Assembly (NCBI GenBank): GCA_965248075.1
Contig: CBDFIL010000003.1
Span: 2,728,001 to 2,792,000 of the forward strand
From: VXNE01 sp965248075
GTDB lineage: Bacteria; Pseudomonadota; Gammaproteobacteria; Pseudomonadales; Azotimanducaceae
Direction of reading: 5' to 3'
Length of the DNA: 64,000 bases
This document shows positions 50,021 to 59,028 of the stretch, in pieces (within the stretch, counting starts at the first letter, position 1; each line of letters starts with the position of its first letter). The notes beneath the pieces are model-generated. The model made no database searches, was not told the DNA's origin, and was given only the letters and a program-made list of their open reading frames with translations. A program made the position numbers and the translations under genes.

Positions 50021-51745
50021 TCACCACGCCGGTCCGCGCTCGCGGCTGCGATAGTCGCCCTCGCGCAGACGCTGGTTGGTTTCGTGGCGGAACTTCCTGC
50101 GCAGGAGTCCGCCGGGATCGTCAGGCACGGACTCCAGCCAACGCGTGCGCGCGTCGCCGGGAGGCTCGGTGGGGAGCGCGTCCGCTGCGGCGGCCTCGAC
50201 CGCGTTCTCGGGTTTTGAGGTCGGGCCTTGCTCGTCCATCGCATTGGACGTCTCATCGCTCCCGATCTCGCCGTCCGCCGCATGCCGGCCGAAACTGGCG
50301 CCGTCCGCCTCGTCGTCGCGGCTTCGGGAGCGCTGCTCGAGGACCGCCGCCACCAGGGCTCGGTTGTGCAACGCGTCGGCATGTTCGGGTTCGACCGCCA
50401 GAACGCGGTCGTACGCGGCGGTGGCGGCCTCCAGGGCGCCGAGGCGAGCGAGGGCATTGCCGAGGTTGTACTGGCCGGCGGGTGTCCGGTCCTCGCGGAA
50501 CCGGCTCGCGGCGCCTTCGAGGTCCCCGGAGCGGTACCGGGCGACGCCGACCCAACGCGCGTCCTCGAACACGGTCACGGCGGCATCCGCGCGGCCGCTG
50601 CTCAACAGTTGATAGCCCTGTTGGTCGCGCCGCTGCCACAGGTAGCGCACGGACCAGTCGGCTTCGAAGGCCCCGTCACCACGGTCGGCGGGTCCGGCGT
50701 GAGCGATGGGCAGCACGAGCGCACAGGCCAGTACCGCAAGGACGCCCCGCCGGAAACCGAAGCACGCGATCGCCAGCGCAGGGAAGACGAACCAGTAGCC
50801 GAGGTCGTGCCAATCGTCGAACGTCGAATCCGCAGCGGGGCCAGGGTCGGCTGCACCGGGATCGGGCCAGGTCCAGGCCTCCTCGGAGTCCGCAAGCGTT
50901 CGGTATTCTCCGTATGCCGCGCTGGCGATGTCCGCGAGTTTCGTCGCGTCGAGGCGCGTCAGCACCGTCGTGCCCGCCGCGTCGGCGAGAAAGCGCCCGG
51001 GGACGCCGCGAAAGTCCAGCGGGATCGGCGCCCCTGCTGCCGTACCCACGCCGAGGATGGAGATCGGAAACGCCGGGTTCCGGTGTCGAAGAACGTCCTC
51101 CGGGTCGTCCACCCCGTCGGTGACCAGCAGGATGCGGCCACGTGGAGCACCCACGTTGGGGAACAGCGCCCGCGCGGCGACGAGGGCGGGCCCGGGGCGG
51201 CTGCCGGCTACCGGCATGATGTCCGGAACCAGCGCCGGCAGGAGATTCTCGATGTTGCGCACGTCGTCCGTGAGGGGGGTCACGACGTGGGCGTCGCCGG
51301 CGTACACGACGAGTCCCGTGAGCGCCGCGGCGCGATTCGCGAGCATGCCGGCGATCCGCTGGTGGGCGTGCGTGACGCGCGACGGCCGCAGGTCGCGGGC
51401 ATACATCGAGAGCGACAGGTCGAGGACGATGACGACGGCGTCCCGCTGCGCCGCCACGGGCTGGGGCAGGCGTTCGAGGGTCGGTCCGGCGAGGCCGAAG
51501 ACGGCGGCGAACAGGCCGAGGATGGTCGTGGTATGAAACGTCGCGACCGCGCGCCGCGCACGCGTGCCGCCACGCTCGAGGAGCACCGCCAGGAGTTCCG
51601 GAGCGACCGCGCGGCTCCACGCGGCCGCACCGGAGGAGTTGCGCAGCAGCAGCGGCAGCAGCAGCAGTGGGGTCGCCGCGAACCACCAGGGCCGCAGGAA
51701 GTGAAAGTCGGCGAGTTGCTCCGCCATGCCCTGGAGTTCCGTCAT
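50021..51745 (-). CDS. VWA domain and TPR protein (BatB/BatC-like fusion)
   Basis: 574 aa. N-terminal membrane segment (FAATPLLLLPLLL), a second near 75, then a VWA domain (about 100-270) with a MIDAS motif DLSLSMYARD, and a third hydrophobic segment (WFVFPALAIACFGF). A TPR region follows (GQYNLGNALARLGALEAATAAYDRVLAVEPEHADALHN), then a charged tail. This is the order of BatB fused to BatC. Last gene of the MoxR-DUF58-DUF4381-VWA-VWA operon; start overlaps the previous stop (ATGA). Such systems are linked to stress tolerance and complex assembly by MoxR; the exact target here is unknown. Confidence 0.85.
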   Translation of the reverse strand: MTELQGMAEQLADFHFLRPWWFAATPLLLLPLLLRNSSGAAAWSRAVAPELLAVLLERGGTRARRAVATFHTTTILGLFAAVFGLAGPTLERLPQPVAAQRDAVVIVLDLSLSMYARDLRPSRVTHAHQRIAGMLANRAAALTGLVVYAGDAHVVTPLTDDVRNIENLLPALVPDIMPVAGSRPGPALVAARALFPNVGAPRGRILLVTDGVDDPEDVLRHRNPAFPISILGVGTAAGAPIPLDFRGVPGRFLADAAGTTVLTRLDATKLADIASAAYGEYRTLADSEEAWTWPDPGAADPGPAADSTFDDWHDLGYWFVFPALAIACFGFRRGVLAVLACALVLPIAHAGPADRGDGAFEADWSVRYLWQRRDQQGYQLLSSGRADAAVTVFEDARWVGVARYRSGDLEGAASRFREDRTPAGQYNLGNALARLGALEAATAAYDRVLAVEPEHADALHNRALVAAVLEQRSRSRDDEADGASFGRHAADGEIGSDETSNAMDEQGPTSKPENAVEAAAADALPTEPPGDARTRWLESVPDDPGGLLRRKFRHETNQRLREGDYRSRERGPAW

Positions 51746-52734
51746 GGGTTGGAGGGATGCGCACCGGCGCCTGGGCCACGGACCAGTATGAGCGCCAGGA
51801 ACAGCGCGAAGGCGCCGGCAAGCGGCCAGTAGTACAGGGCGCGCACCGGGCGGAAGGGCCGCGCCTGCTGTTCCGCGGGTTCGAGTGCATCGATCAGGTC
51901 ATAGATCTCTGCAAGCCGCGCGGTGTCGCGGGCGCGGAAGAAGCGCCCCCCCGTGACGTCCGCGATGTACGCCAGCGCGGATTCGTCGAGCCCGAGCGAG
52001 GGATTGACGCTGCGCAAGCCGAGTTCGCCCGAGATGCGCATGGTCTCGCTGCCGAAGCCCACCGTGTGGATGCGCACACCCTCGAGGGCGGCCATCTCGG
52101 CTGCTTCCCGCGGGTCGATTTCGCCGGCGTTGTTGGAGCCGTCGCTCAGCAGGATCAGGAGTCGGCTCTCCGAGGGTCTCCCGTGCAGCCGCTTGACCGC
52201 GAGGGCGATGGCATCGCCGACGGCCGTCCTGCCGCCGGCGATGCCGACGGGCGCTTCCAGCAGAAACCGGCGCACGGTCGGCAGGTCGAATGTCAGCGGG
52301 GCCTGCAGGTAGGCCTGGGTGCCGAACAGGATGAGCCCTACGCGATCGCCCTGACGCCGTTCGATGAAGTCGTCGAGAACCACCTTGACGGCGGCGAGGC
52401 GATCGACGGTCTCGCCGCCGAGACGGACATCCTGCATGGACATGCTGCCCGAGATGTCCACGGCCAGGAGCAGGTCGCGCCCGGTAGCCGGTAGCTCGAC
52501 CGGGTCGCCCGTCCACTGCGGGCGGGTCGCCGCCGCAACGGCCAGCGACCAGGCGAGCCACAGGACGAGCAGCGCATCGCGCCGCCGGGGCCGGTCGCCG
52601 TCGCCCGGTGCGAAGGCGTCGGCGTTCGGCACCGTCAGCGCGGCCGGTGCGAGCAGCTGCGCCGGCCGCATGCGCGAGACGAGCAACGGCAGGGGCCACA
52701 GGAGCGCCGCCCACGGCCAGGCGAATTCCATCAT
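51742..52734 (-). CDS. VWA domain-containing membrane protein (BatA-like)
   Basis: 330 aa. N-terminal hydrophobic segments (WPWAALLWPLPLLVS; LLVLWLAWSLAVAAA), a VWA domain with MIDAS motif AVDISGSMSMQD (about 90) and DGSNNAG, and a C-terminal helix (WPLAGAFALFLALILV). The DUF4381 stop overlaps its ATG (ATGA). Acts in the inner membrane with the second VWA protein. Confidence 0.88.
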   Translation of the reverse strand: MMEFAWPWAALLWPLPLLVSRMRPAQLLAPAALTVPNADAFAPGDGDRPRRRDALLVLWLAWSLAVAAATRPQWTGDPVELPATGRDLLLAVDISGSMSMQDVRLGGETVDRLAAVKVVLDDFIERRQGDRVGLILFGTQAYLQAPLTFDLPTVRRFLLEAPVGIAGGRTAVGDAIALAVKRLHGRPSESRLLILLSDGSNNAGEIDPREAAEMAALEGVRIHTVGFGSETMRISGELGLRSVNPSLGLDESALAYIADVTGGRFFRARDTARLAEIYDLIDALEPAEQQARPFRPVRALYYWPLAGAFALFLALILVRGPGAGAHPSNP

Positions 52735-53354
52735 CGTCGGTCTCCATGCCCACCGGCCGCTTGCCACCGCAAGCGCGCTTGCGACTCCAGGCGCGCCGGG
52801 GGTCGCAGACGGTCGAATGTGCGCAGGAGCAGAGCGGCCAGCTCGTCGTCGACGTCGTCGACCTGCCGGCGGAAGCGGTCGTCGCCGAGCAGGCGGCCCG
52901 GTGATTGGGAGAACGCGTCGTCGTCGTGGCGATCCTGCAGGATGTTGCGCCATGCGTCCCCCGTCGCGCGGATGACGTCGGTACGGCCTTCGACCCGAGC
53001 GAGCAGATCCTTCAGGAGTCCGTTGGCGGCATCGGCGAAGGCCCGGGCGCTCAAGCCCTCGGCGCGACGCGCATGCAGGGCCCGGAAGCGGGCGCGGGCG
53101 TCCCGATAGGGGCGCTGACGCACCCAGTGCGCGGCGAGGCGGTGCCCGCCCCAGATGCACACCACTGCGAGCAGCAGGGCCACGAGCCACCAACCAGGCG
53201 CCGGCGGCCACCACCCGGGGGCCAGTGGCTCGTGGATGTCCCGTAGCGCGTCCAGTGGTTCGTGGATGTCCCGTAGCGCGTCCAGTGCCACTTGCGCGAA
53301 ACCGGGTCGATCAGGCCCGGCGGCCGGCACGGCAGCGCTCCCCCGACAGACCAC
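52731..53354 (-). CDS. DUF4381 domain-containing membrane protein
   Basis: 207 aa from GTG 53354. One membrane helix (WWLVALLLAVVCIWGGHRLA) and a helical cytoplasmic part (FADAANGLLKDLLARV). Position between DUF58 and VWA genes is the standard place of DUF4381 in MoxR operons. A 30-bp tandem duplication (53222-53281) repeats LDALRDIHEP twice right before the membrane helix. TGA overlaps the BatA start. Confidence 0.8.
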   Translation of the reverse strand: MVCRGSAAVPAAGPDRPGFAQVALDALRDIHEPLDALRDIHEPLAPGWWPPAPGWWLVALLLAVVCIWGGHRLAAHWVRQRPYRDARARFRALHARRAEGLSARAFADAANGLLKDLLARVEGRTDVIRATGDAWRNILQDRHDDDAFSQSPGRLLGDDRFRRQVDDVDDELAALLLRTFDRLRPPARLESQARLRWQAAGGHGDRR

Positions 53355-53423
53355 GGACGCGCACCCCGGGCTCGCGCATGGCGCGCGGCTGCCCGGTGCC
53401 AGCCCGCTTTTTGGTGCGTTCGG

Positions 53424-54476
53424 TCAGGGTTCCCATGATGCTTCGCTGGTGGCTACGCTGGCGAATCCCATGCCGGCCACGGCGGCGGCGTGCTCCACGG
53501 CGTCGCGGCGTGTGTCGAAACGTTCGGCGTAGGCGCGCCGGAGTGCGGCGGAGCGGGTGTGGAACGTGTGGCGCCGGACGCCGTCGGTGACGCGGTAGCG
53601 CTGCGCGGGAGGGAGGCGACCCTCCAGGGGATCGTGGACGAACAGCAGTTCCACCTCGTTGTGGCGCGCCATGCCCACCAGGGCGTCGAGTCCGGCATGG
53701 TCGGGGGTGTCGCGATCCGGCGCGTCGAGGAAGTCGCTCACGATGACGACCCGGTGATTGCCGTGGGCCAGCCGCAGCAGCGGCGCAACCAGCCTCGACC
53801 AGGCGTCGCCCGTCGTGCCCTGGTCCCGCGCCAGGGCGTTGTTCGCGGCGGCGACTCCGGCAAGCAGCCGCAGCACCGCGCCTTCGCGCCGCAGCGGTTT
53901 GAACACCTCCACGCCGCTGTTGGCGAGGACGAGACCGCCGACGCGATCCTGTGCGGCCAGCGCGCTCCAGGCCATGCGCGCCGCGATTTCCGCCGCGAGG
54001 ACGGACTTCAGTCGCTCCCGGCTGCCGAAGAACATCGACCGGGTCTGGTCCACGGCGATCAGCGTCGGCCGTTCGCGTTCCTCGCGAAAGACCTTGGTGT
54101 GGGGCTTGCCCTTGCGGGCGGTGACGCGCCAGTCGATGGACCGGACGTCGTCGCCGGGTTGATAGAGGCGTACTTCGTCGAAGTCCATGCCGCGGCCGCG
54201 TATCGGCGAGGTGCGCTCGCCGTGGTGCGGCGCCCGCGATCGTGCAGCGGGGGAGGGCGCGTGTGGGATGCGCAGACGCGCGAGGTCGGCGAGCGTCGCG
54301 TATGCGCCCTCGAGCGTAAAGGGGCTCGCGCCGTGGGTGCCCGTCGCCCTGCCGTGCCGGGCGCGGTCCGTGTACGGGGCGTGGGCGTGTCCCCAGGCAG
54401 GCTCGGCCGGGCGGGCACGCCGGCGTGCCGGCGTTGGCGTGGCCCTGGCGGGATCCGGGTGCGATGGCGTGGTCAT
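53424..54476 (-). CDS. DUF58 domain-containing protein
   Basis: 350 aa. The DUF58 core is GMDFDEVRLYQPGDDVRSIDWRVTARKGKPH (about 95-125), followed by a VWA-like domain (LIAVDQTRSMFFGSRERLKS). The N-terminal ~60 residues are Ala/Arg/Pro-rich and probably disordered. It sits after the MoxR ATPase gene (19-bp gap), its usual partner. Confidence 0.87.
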   Translation of the reverse strand: MTTPSHPDPARATPTPARRRARPAEPAWGHAHAPYTDRARHGRATGTHGASPFTLEGAYATLADLARLRIPHAPSPAARSRAPHHGERTSPIRGRGMDFDEVRLYQPGDDVRSIDWRVTARKGKPHTKVFREERERPTLIAVDQTRSMFFGSRERLKSVLAAEIAARMAWSALAAQDRVGGLVLANSGVEVFKPLRREGAVLRLLAGVAAANNALARDQGTTGDAWSRLVAPLLRLAHGNHRVVIVSDFLDAPDRDTPDHAGLDALVGMARHNEVELLFVHDPLEGRLPPAQRYRVTDGVRRHTFHTRSAALRRAYAERFDTRRDAVEHAAAVAGMGFASVATSEASWEP

Positions 54477-54495
54477 CGCCGTGGCGTCGTCTCCC

Positions 54496-55449
54496 TCACG
54501 GAGCCGGAACCGAGTCGATCACTCCGGCCAGCACCGTGTCCGCATCGATTCCCCGCGCCTCGGCATCGAACGTGGGGATCAGGCGATGGCGGAGGGCGTC
54601 GGGGGCGATTTCGATGACGTCGGCGGGGGTCGCGAAATCGCGTCCGTCGAGCCAGGCGGCCGCCCGGGCGCAACGGTCGAGGGCGATCGTTCCGCGCGGG
54701 CTCGCCCCGTAGTCGAGCCGCGGGTCGCGGCGCGTGGCGTCGATGAGCGCCACGATGTACTCCTCCACCGACGGCGCCACGTAGATGTCGACGATGGCCT
54801 GCCGGGCCGCGGCGATGTCCGCCTGCGACAACGGCCGCGGCGGGTCCGGCGGGTGGCGCTCGGTCTGCTCGGCGCGGGCGATGCGCATGATCTCGCGTTC
54901 GGACGCCGTGTCCGGGTAGTCCACCGTCGCGTGCAGCAGGAAGCGGTCGAGCTGGGCCTCGGGGAGGGGGTAGGTGCCTTCCTGCTCGATCGGGTTCTGC
55001 GTGGCCATGACGAGAAACAGGTCCGGCAGGGGAAAGGTCTCGCGCCCGTAGCTCACCTGGCGTTCCGCCATCGCCTCGAGCAACGCCGCCTGGACCTTGG
55101 CCGGCGCCCGGTTGACCTCGTCGGCCAGGAGCAGGTTGTGGAACACGGGGCCCTGCCGGAACGTGAAGGAGCCATCTTCGGTGTTGATCACTTCCGTGCC
55201 CGTGACGTCGCTCGGCAGCAGGTCCGGCGTGAACTGGATACGGTGGAAGCTGCCCTCGACGGTCCGCGCGAGTTCCTTGATGGCGCGGGTCTTGGCGAGA
55301 CCGGGAGCGCCCTCCACGAGCAGGTGGCCGTCGCACAGGAGCGCCATGACCAGCCGCCGGATCAGCTTCCGTTGTCCGACGATGCGGGAGTCGAGCCACC
55401 CGAGGGCTGCGTGTACGCGTTCGTGGAGGAGGTCGTGGACAGCTTCCAT
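54496..55449 (-). CDS. MoxR family AAA+ ATPase
   Basis: 317 aa. Walker A LLVEGAPGLAKTRAIKELA (about 42-60), Walker B NLLLADEVNRAPAKVQAALLEAM (about 105), sensor 1 LVMATQNPIEQEGTYPLPEAQLDRF, and a C-terminal lid. MoxR chaperones activate or assemble protein complexes with VWA partners, here the downstream DUF58 and Bat-like proteins. First gene of the operon; the 131 bp to pyrD carries divergent promoters not resolved by eye. Confidence 0.92.
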   Translation of the reverse strand: MEAVHDLLHERVHAALGWLDSRIVGQRKLIRRLVMALLCDGHLLVEGAPGLAKTRAIKELARTVEGSFHRIQFTPDLLPSDVTGTEVINTEDGSFTFRQGPVFHNLLLADEVNRAPAKVQAALLEAMAERQVSYGRETFPLPDLFLVMATQNPIEQEGTYPLPEAQLDRFLLHATVDYPDTASEREIMRIARAEQTERHPPDPPRPLSQADIAAARQAIVDIYVAPSVEEYIVALIDATRRDPRLDYGASPRGTIALDRCARAAAWLDGRDFATPADVIEIAPDALRHRLIPTFDAEARGIDADTVLAGVIDSVPAP

Positions 55450-55580
55450 GGCGGACAACGGACGGCTCGAGGAGCGGAAGCCGGATTGTAGCGCGGCACA
55501 GGTACAGCGCCGGGGGACTGGTGGACCCGCGGCCCCGGCGCGTGCGGCAACCCGAGCGGGGAACGAGATACACTGCCCGC

Positions 55581-56630
55581 GTGTACCGCGTCCTGCGTCG
55601 CCTGCTCTTCGCCCTTCCCCCGGAAGCCGCCCACCGGTTGGCGCTGCAGGCCGTCCGCGCCTGGGGCGCCGTGGCGCCGGCCGCACGCGGGGGGACCCCG
55701 GTGCGGGCCATGGGGCTCGACTTTCCCAACCGCATCGGTCTCGCGGCGGGGCTCGACAAGGACGCGGTAGCCGTGCGCGGTTTCGCCGGCCTCGGGTTCG
55801 GTTTTGTCGAGATCGGCACGGTCACGCCGCGCCCGCAGGCGGGGAACCCGCGCCCGCGGCTCTTCCGGTCGGTGCCGGACGGCGCCTTCATCAACCGGAT
55901 GGGATTCAACAGCGCGGGGCTGCCCGCGGTGTGCGAGCGCCTTGACCGGCTGCGCCGCCGCCCGCTGGCCACGCCTCTCGGCGTCAACATCGGCAAGAAC
56001 CGGGATACGCCCCTCGCCCAGGCGAGCGACGACTACCGACGTTGCCTGCTCGCGCTCCACCCGTATGCGGACTACGTGGTCGTCAATCTGTCGTCGCCGA
56101 ACACCCCGGGACTGCGGCAGTTGCAGGCGGCGCCGGCCGCGGCCAGCCTGCTCGAAACGCTGGCGGGCGAACGCGACCGGCTCGATGCGGCGACCGGCCG
56201 TCGCGTACCGCTCGCCGTGAAGGTCGCACCGGATCTCGATACCGCCGGCCTGCGCGATGTCGCGGACGTGGCGCGGGCCGCGGGGGTCGACGCCGTCATC
56301 GCCGCCAACACCACGGTCACCCGTCCGGCGAGCCTGGCACGGGGCTTCGCGGCGCTGGAGGGGGGCTTGAGCGGTGTGCCGTTGGCGCCGCTCGCGGTGC
56401 GGGCGGTGGAGGTATTGCGCGACGCACTGGGGCCGGATGTGGTCCTGATCGGTACCGGCGGCATCCACGACGTCGCGACGGCTCGGGCGATGTTCGATGC
56501 CGGCGCCGACCTGCTGCAACTGTACACGGGCTTCGTCTTCGAGGGCCCGCGCCTCGTGCGGCAACTGCGCGTCGTCCCGCGGCGCGTTCGGGCGGCTGCA
56601 CCACGCGAAGACGCCTCACCCCGGGCGTGA
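55581..56630 (+). CDS. pyrD: Dihydroorotate dehydrogenase (quinone, class 2)
   Basis: Membrane-associated FMN enzyme of pyrimidine synthesis passing electrons to quinone; 349 aa. An N-terminal amphipathic helix (VLRRLLFALPPEAAHRLAL) is the class-2 membrane anchor. IGLAAGLDKDAVAVRGFAGLGFG, NRMGFNSAG, VNLSSPNTPGLR (catalytic Ser) and GTGGIHDVATARAM are family signatures. GTG 55581 chosen; an ATG at 55521 only adds non-family sequence. Confidence 0.95.
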   Translation: MYRVLRRLLFALPPEAAHRLALQAVRAWGAVAPAARGGTPVRAMGLDFPNRIGLAAGLDKDAVAVRGFAGLGFGFVEIGTVTPRPQAGNPRPRLFRSVPDGAFINRMGFNSAGLPAVCERLDRLRRRPLATPLGVNIGKNRDTPLAQASDDYRRCLLALHPYADYVVVNLSSPNTPGLRQLQAAPAAASLLETLAGERDRLDAATGRRVPLAVKVAPDLDTAGLRDVADVARAAGVDAVIAANTTVTRPASLARGFAALEGGLSGVPLAPLAVRAVEVLRDALGPDVVLIGTGGIHDVATARAMFDAGADLLQLYTGFVFEGPRLVRQLRVVPRRVRAAAPREDASPRA

Positions 56631-56733
56631 CTCACCGGCCGTTGCGGCCCTCGACGATGCCCGGTGCTGGATCATCGGGCCGGGACAGGGTAGCTTTCGC
56701 ACCGTTCGAGTCCGGTTTTGCAGGGGGACACAG

Positions 56734-58029
56734 ATGAAACGGCATTCGAGCGGGCGAGTTCTGCCCGCGGCGGCGTGCATGGCAGCCGTGCTTGCGGGGG
56801 TATCCGGTGCAGCGGATACGCTCGACGGAGGCGACACCGCCTGGGTCCTGAGTTCGACGGCGCTCGTGCTCTTCATGACGATCCCGGGCCTCTCGCTGTT
56901 CTACGCCGGCCTGGTGCGCGTACGCAACGTGCTGAGCGTCCTGATGCAGTGCTTCACGATCGTGTGCCTGGTGACGATCCTCTGGCTCCTCGTCGGCTAC
57001 AGTCTCGCCTTTGACGAGGGCACGCCGTTCGTCGGCGGGCTGTCGAAGATGCTGTTTGCCGGGGTCGGCGAAGACGCCATGAGCGGCACGATCCCGGAGT
57101 CCGCATTCGCCACCTTCCAGTTGACGTTCGCCATCATCACGGTTGCCCTGATCGTGGGCGGATTCGCGGAGCGCATGCGCTTTTCGTCGGTCCTGCTCTT
57201 TTCCACTCTGTGGCTGCTGCTGGTCTACGCGCCCATCTGCCACTGGGTCTGGGGCGGTGGATGGCTGCAGGAGATGGGTCTGCTGGACTTCGCGGGCGGC
57301 ACCGTGGTGCACATCACCGCCGGCACGGCCGCGGTAGTGGCGGCGATGGTCGTGGGTTCCCGACGCGGCTTCCCGGAGCAGAATATGGCCCCGCACAACA
57401 TGACCCTGACGGTCGCCGGGGCCGGCATGCTGTGGGTGGGCTGGTTCGGATTCAACGGCGGCAGCGCCCTGGCCGCGAACGGCGATGCGGCGATGGCGAT
57501 TACGGTTACCCACATCTCGGCGGCCGCCGGGGCTTTCACGTGGATGGTTGCGGAGTGGATCCGCTACGGCAAGCCGAGCGCACTCGGCGCCGTCACGGGC
57601 ATGGTCGCCGGGCTCGGCACGATCACGCCGGCGTCGGGCTTCGTCGGACCGGCGGGGGCCCTCGTCATCGGCATCGCGGCCGGCGTCCTGTGCTTCCTCG
57701 CGACGAACTTCATGAAGCGCACGCTCAAGATCGACGACTCGCTCGACGTATTCCCGGTACACGCTGTCGGCGGCATCCTCGGGACGGTCCTCACGGGCGT
57801 GTTCGCGAGTAGCGCCCTCGGCATCTTCGGCGGCCAGGAAGATATCGCGATCGGCTCGCAAGTGGGTATTCAGGCGGTCGGGGCGCTGGCCACCGTGGCG
57901 TACACGGCGGTCGCCACCTTCATCATTCTGAAAGTCGTCGATTTGCTGACCGGCAACCGCGTGACGGAGGACCAGGAGATGGAAGGCCTCGACCTCGTCA
58001 TGCACAACGAGCGCGGCTACGACCTCTAG
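56734..58029 (+). CDS. amt: Ammonium transporter
   Basis: 431 aa, signal peptide followed by eleven membrane helices. Twin-His pore residues are in TVVHITAGTAA (His about 190) and VFPVHAVGG (about 340); WVLSSTALVLFMTIPGLSLFYAGLVR is the Amt N-terminal signature. GGGGGA precedes ATG 56734. The usual partner glnK is not adjacent; GlnD in this window would control PII proteins located elsewhere. Confidence 0.95.
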   Translation: MKRHSSGRVLPAAACMAAVLAGVSGAADTLDGGDTAWVLSSTALVLFMTIPGLSLFYAGLVRVRNVLSVLMQCFTIVCLVTILWLLVGYSLAFDEGTPFVGGLSKMLFAGVGEDAMSGTIPESAFATFQLTFAIITVALIVGGFAERMRFSSVLLFSTLWLLLVYAPICHWVWGGGWLQEMGLLDFAGGTVVHITAGTAAVVAAMVVGSRRGFPEQNMAPHNMTLTVAGAGMLWVGWFGFNGGSALAANGDAAMAITVTHISAAAGAFTWMVAEWIRYGKPSALGAVTGMVAGLGTITPASGFVGPAGALVIGIAAGVLCFLATNFMKRTLKIDDSLDVFPVHAVGGILGTVLTGVFASSALGIFGGQEDIAIGSQVGIQAVGALATVAYTAVATFIILKVVDLLTGNRVTEDQEMEGLDLVMHNERGYDL

Positions 58030-58039
58030 CAGCTCCACC

Positions 58040-58071
58040 GCGTAGCCGCCGTCTGCCGGCGGCGGCTACGC
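58040..58071. terminator. 12-bp perfect hairpin between convergent amt and ddl
   Basis: GCGTAGCCGCCG (58040-58051) pairs with 58060-58071 around an 8-nt loop. It spans the end of ddl and lies 11 bp after amt, so it can act for both strands. No T-tract; could be Rho-independent-like or only protect mRNA ends. Confidence 0.6.
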
Positions 58072-59028
58072 GCTCCGCGCCTCCTCGGCGCGCCGCTGGG
58101 CGCTCTGCACGAGCGCGTCGACCAGGGTCTCGAAGTCGTAGCCGGCGCTCCGCGCTCCATCGGGGTACAGGCTCGTGGGCGTCATGCCGGGCATGGTGTT
58201 GACTTCGAGCAGGTGAATCTCCTCGGTATCCGTCACGATGAAGTCGGCGCGGGAGAGATCCCGCAGTCCCAGCACCCGGTGACTGGCCAGGGCGATGCGT
58301 GCCAGTGCCTCGGCCGCGCCCTGGCTCATCGGTGCAGGAACGATGTGTTCGCTCTTGCCGGGGGTATAGCGGTTCTCGAAGTCGTACCACTCGCCGGGGG
58401 CGGTCAGGATCTCGATGACGGGCCACGCCAGGGGCGCCGCGCCTTCGAGATCGAGCACACCGACGGTGATCTCGCGTCCGGCTACGAAGGGCTCGACGAT
58501 GACCGGGTCGCCGAATTGCATGGCCGCCTCGATGGGATCCCGTAGTGCGCCGCCGTTGGGCAGCGGCGTCACTCCGAGGCCGGACCCCTGGCGAGTGGGC
58601 TTGATGGCCACGCGTGAGCCGAGGCGATTCTCGATCAGGGCCACGGCCTCGTCGAGATCGGTTTCCGGGGCGAGGAGTACATCGTCGAGCACGGGCAGCC
58701 CGGCCTGACGGAATAGGGCCTTGGCCACGTGCTTGTCCATGCCGAGGGCACTGGCGCGCACGCCGCTGCCGACGTAGGGGAGGCCGAGAATCTCCAGGTA
58801 ACCCTGGACGGTCCCGTCCTCGCCCGGCGGGCCGTGGAGTACCGGGAAGACCACTGCCGGATCGAAGTCGAGGAGTGCACGGGTCAGATGGGCGTCGAGT
58901 TCGAAGAGCTCCACCTGGGGGTGGCGTGCGCGGAGCGCCTGCGCGACCTGGCTTGCGGAAGAGCGCGACACCTCGGCCTCGGGCGAGTCGCCGCCGGCGA
59001 TCACGGCAATCGGGCCGGCTACTCCCAT
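58066..59028 (-). CDS. ddl: D-alanine--D-alanine ligase
   Basis: ATP-grasp ligase for the peptidoglycan D-Ala-D-Ala dipeptide; 320 aa. Signatures: IAVIAGGDSPEAEVSRSSA (N-terminal substrate loop), VLHGPPGEDGTVQG, KPTRQGSGLGVT, and FIVTDTEEIHLLEVNTMPGMT. Overlaps the S9 peptidase stop by 10 bp and is the last gene of a five-gene overlapped operon; no mur genes are nearby, so this may be a second Ddl. Confidence 0.92.
   Translation of the reverse strand: MGVAGPIAVIAGGDSPEAEVSRSSASQVAQALRARHPQVELFELDAHLTRALLDFDPAVVFPVLHGPPGEDGTVQGYLEILGLPYVGSGVRASALGMDKHVAKALFRQAGLPVLDDVLLAPETDLDEAVALIENRLGSRVAIKPTRQGSGLGVTPLPNGGALRDPIEAAMQFGDPVIVEPFVAGREITVGVLDLEGAAPLAWPVIEILTAPGEWYDFENRYTPGKSEHIVPAPMSQGAAEALARIALASHRVLGLRDLSRADFIVTDTEEIHLLEVNTMPGMTPTSLYPDGARSAGYDFETLVDALVQSAQRRAEEARSA

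Noticed and set aside
56631..56733. Searched for a sigma-54 promoter before amt
   Set aside because: No GG-N10-GC arrangement with a convincing TGGCAC/TTGC context was found.
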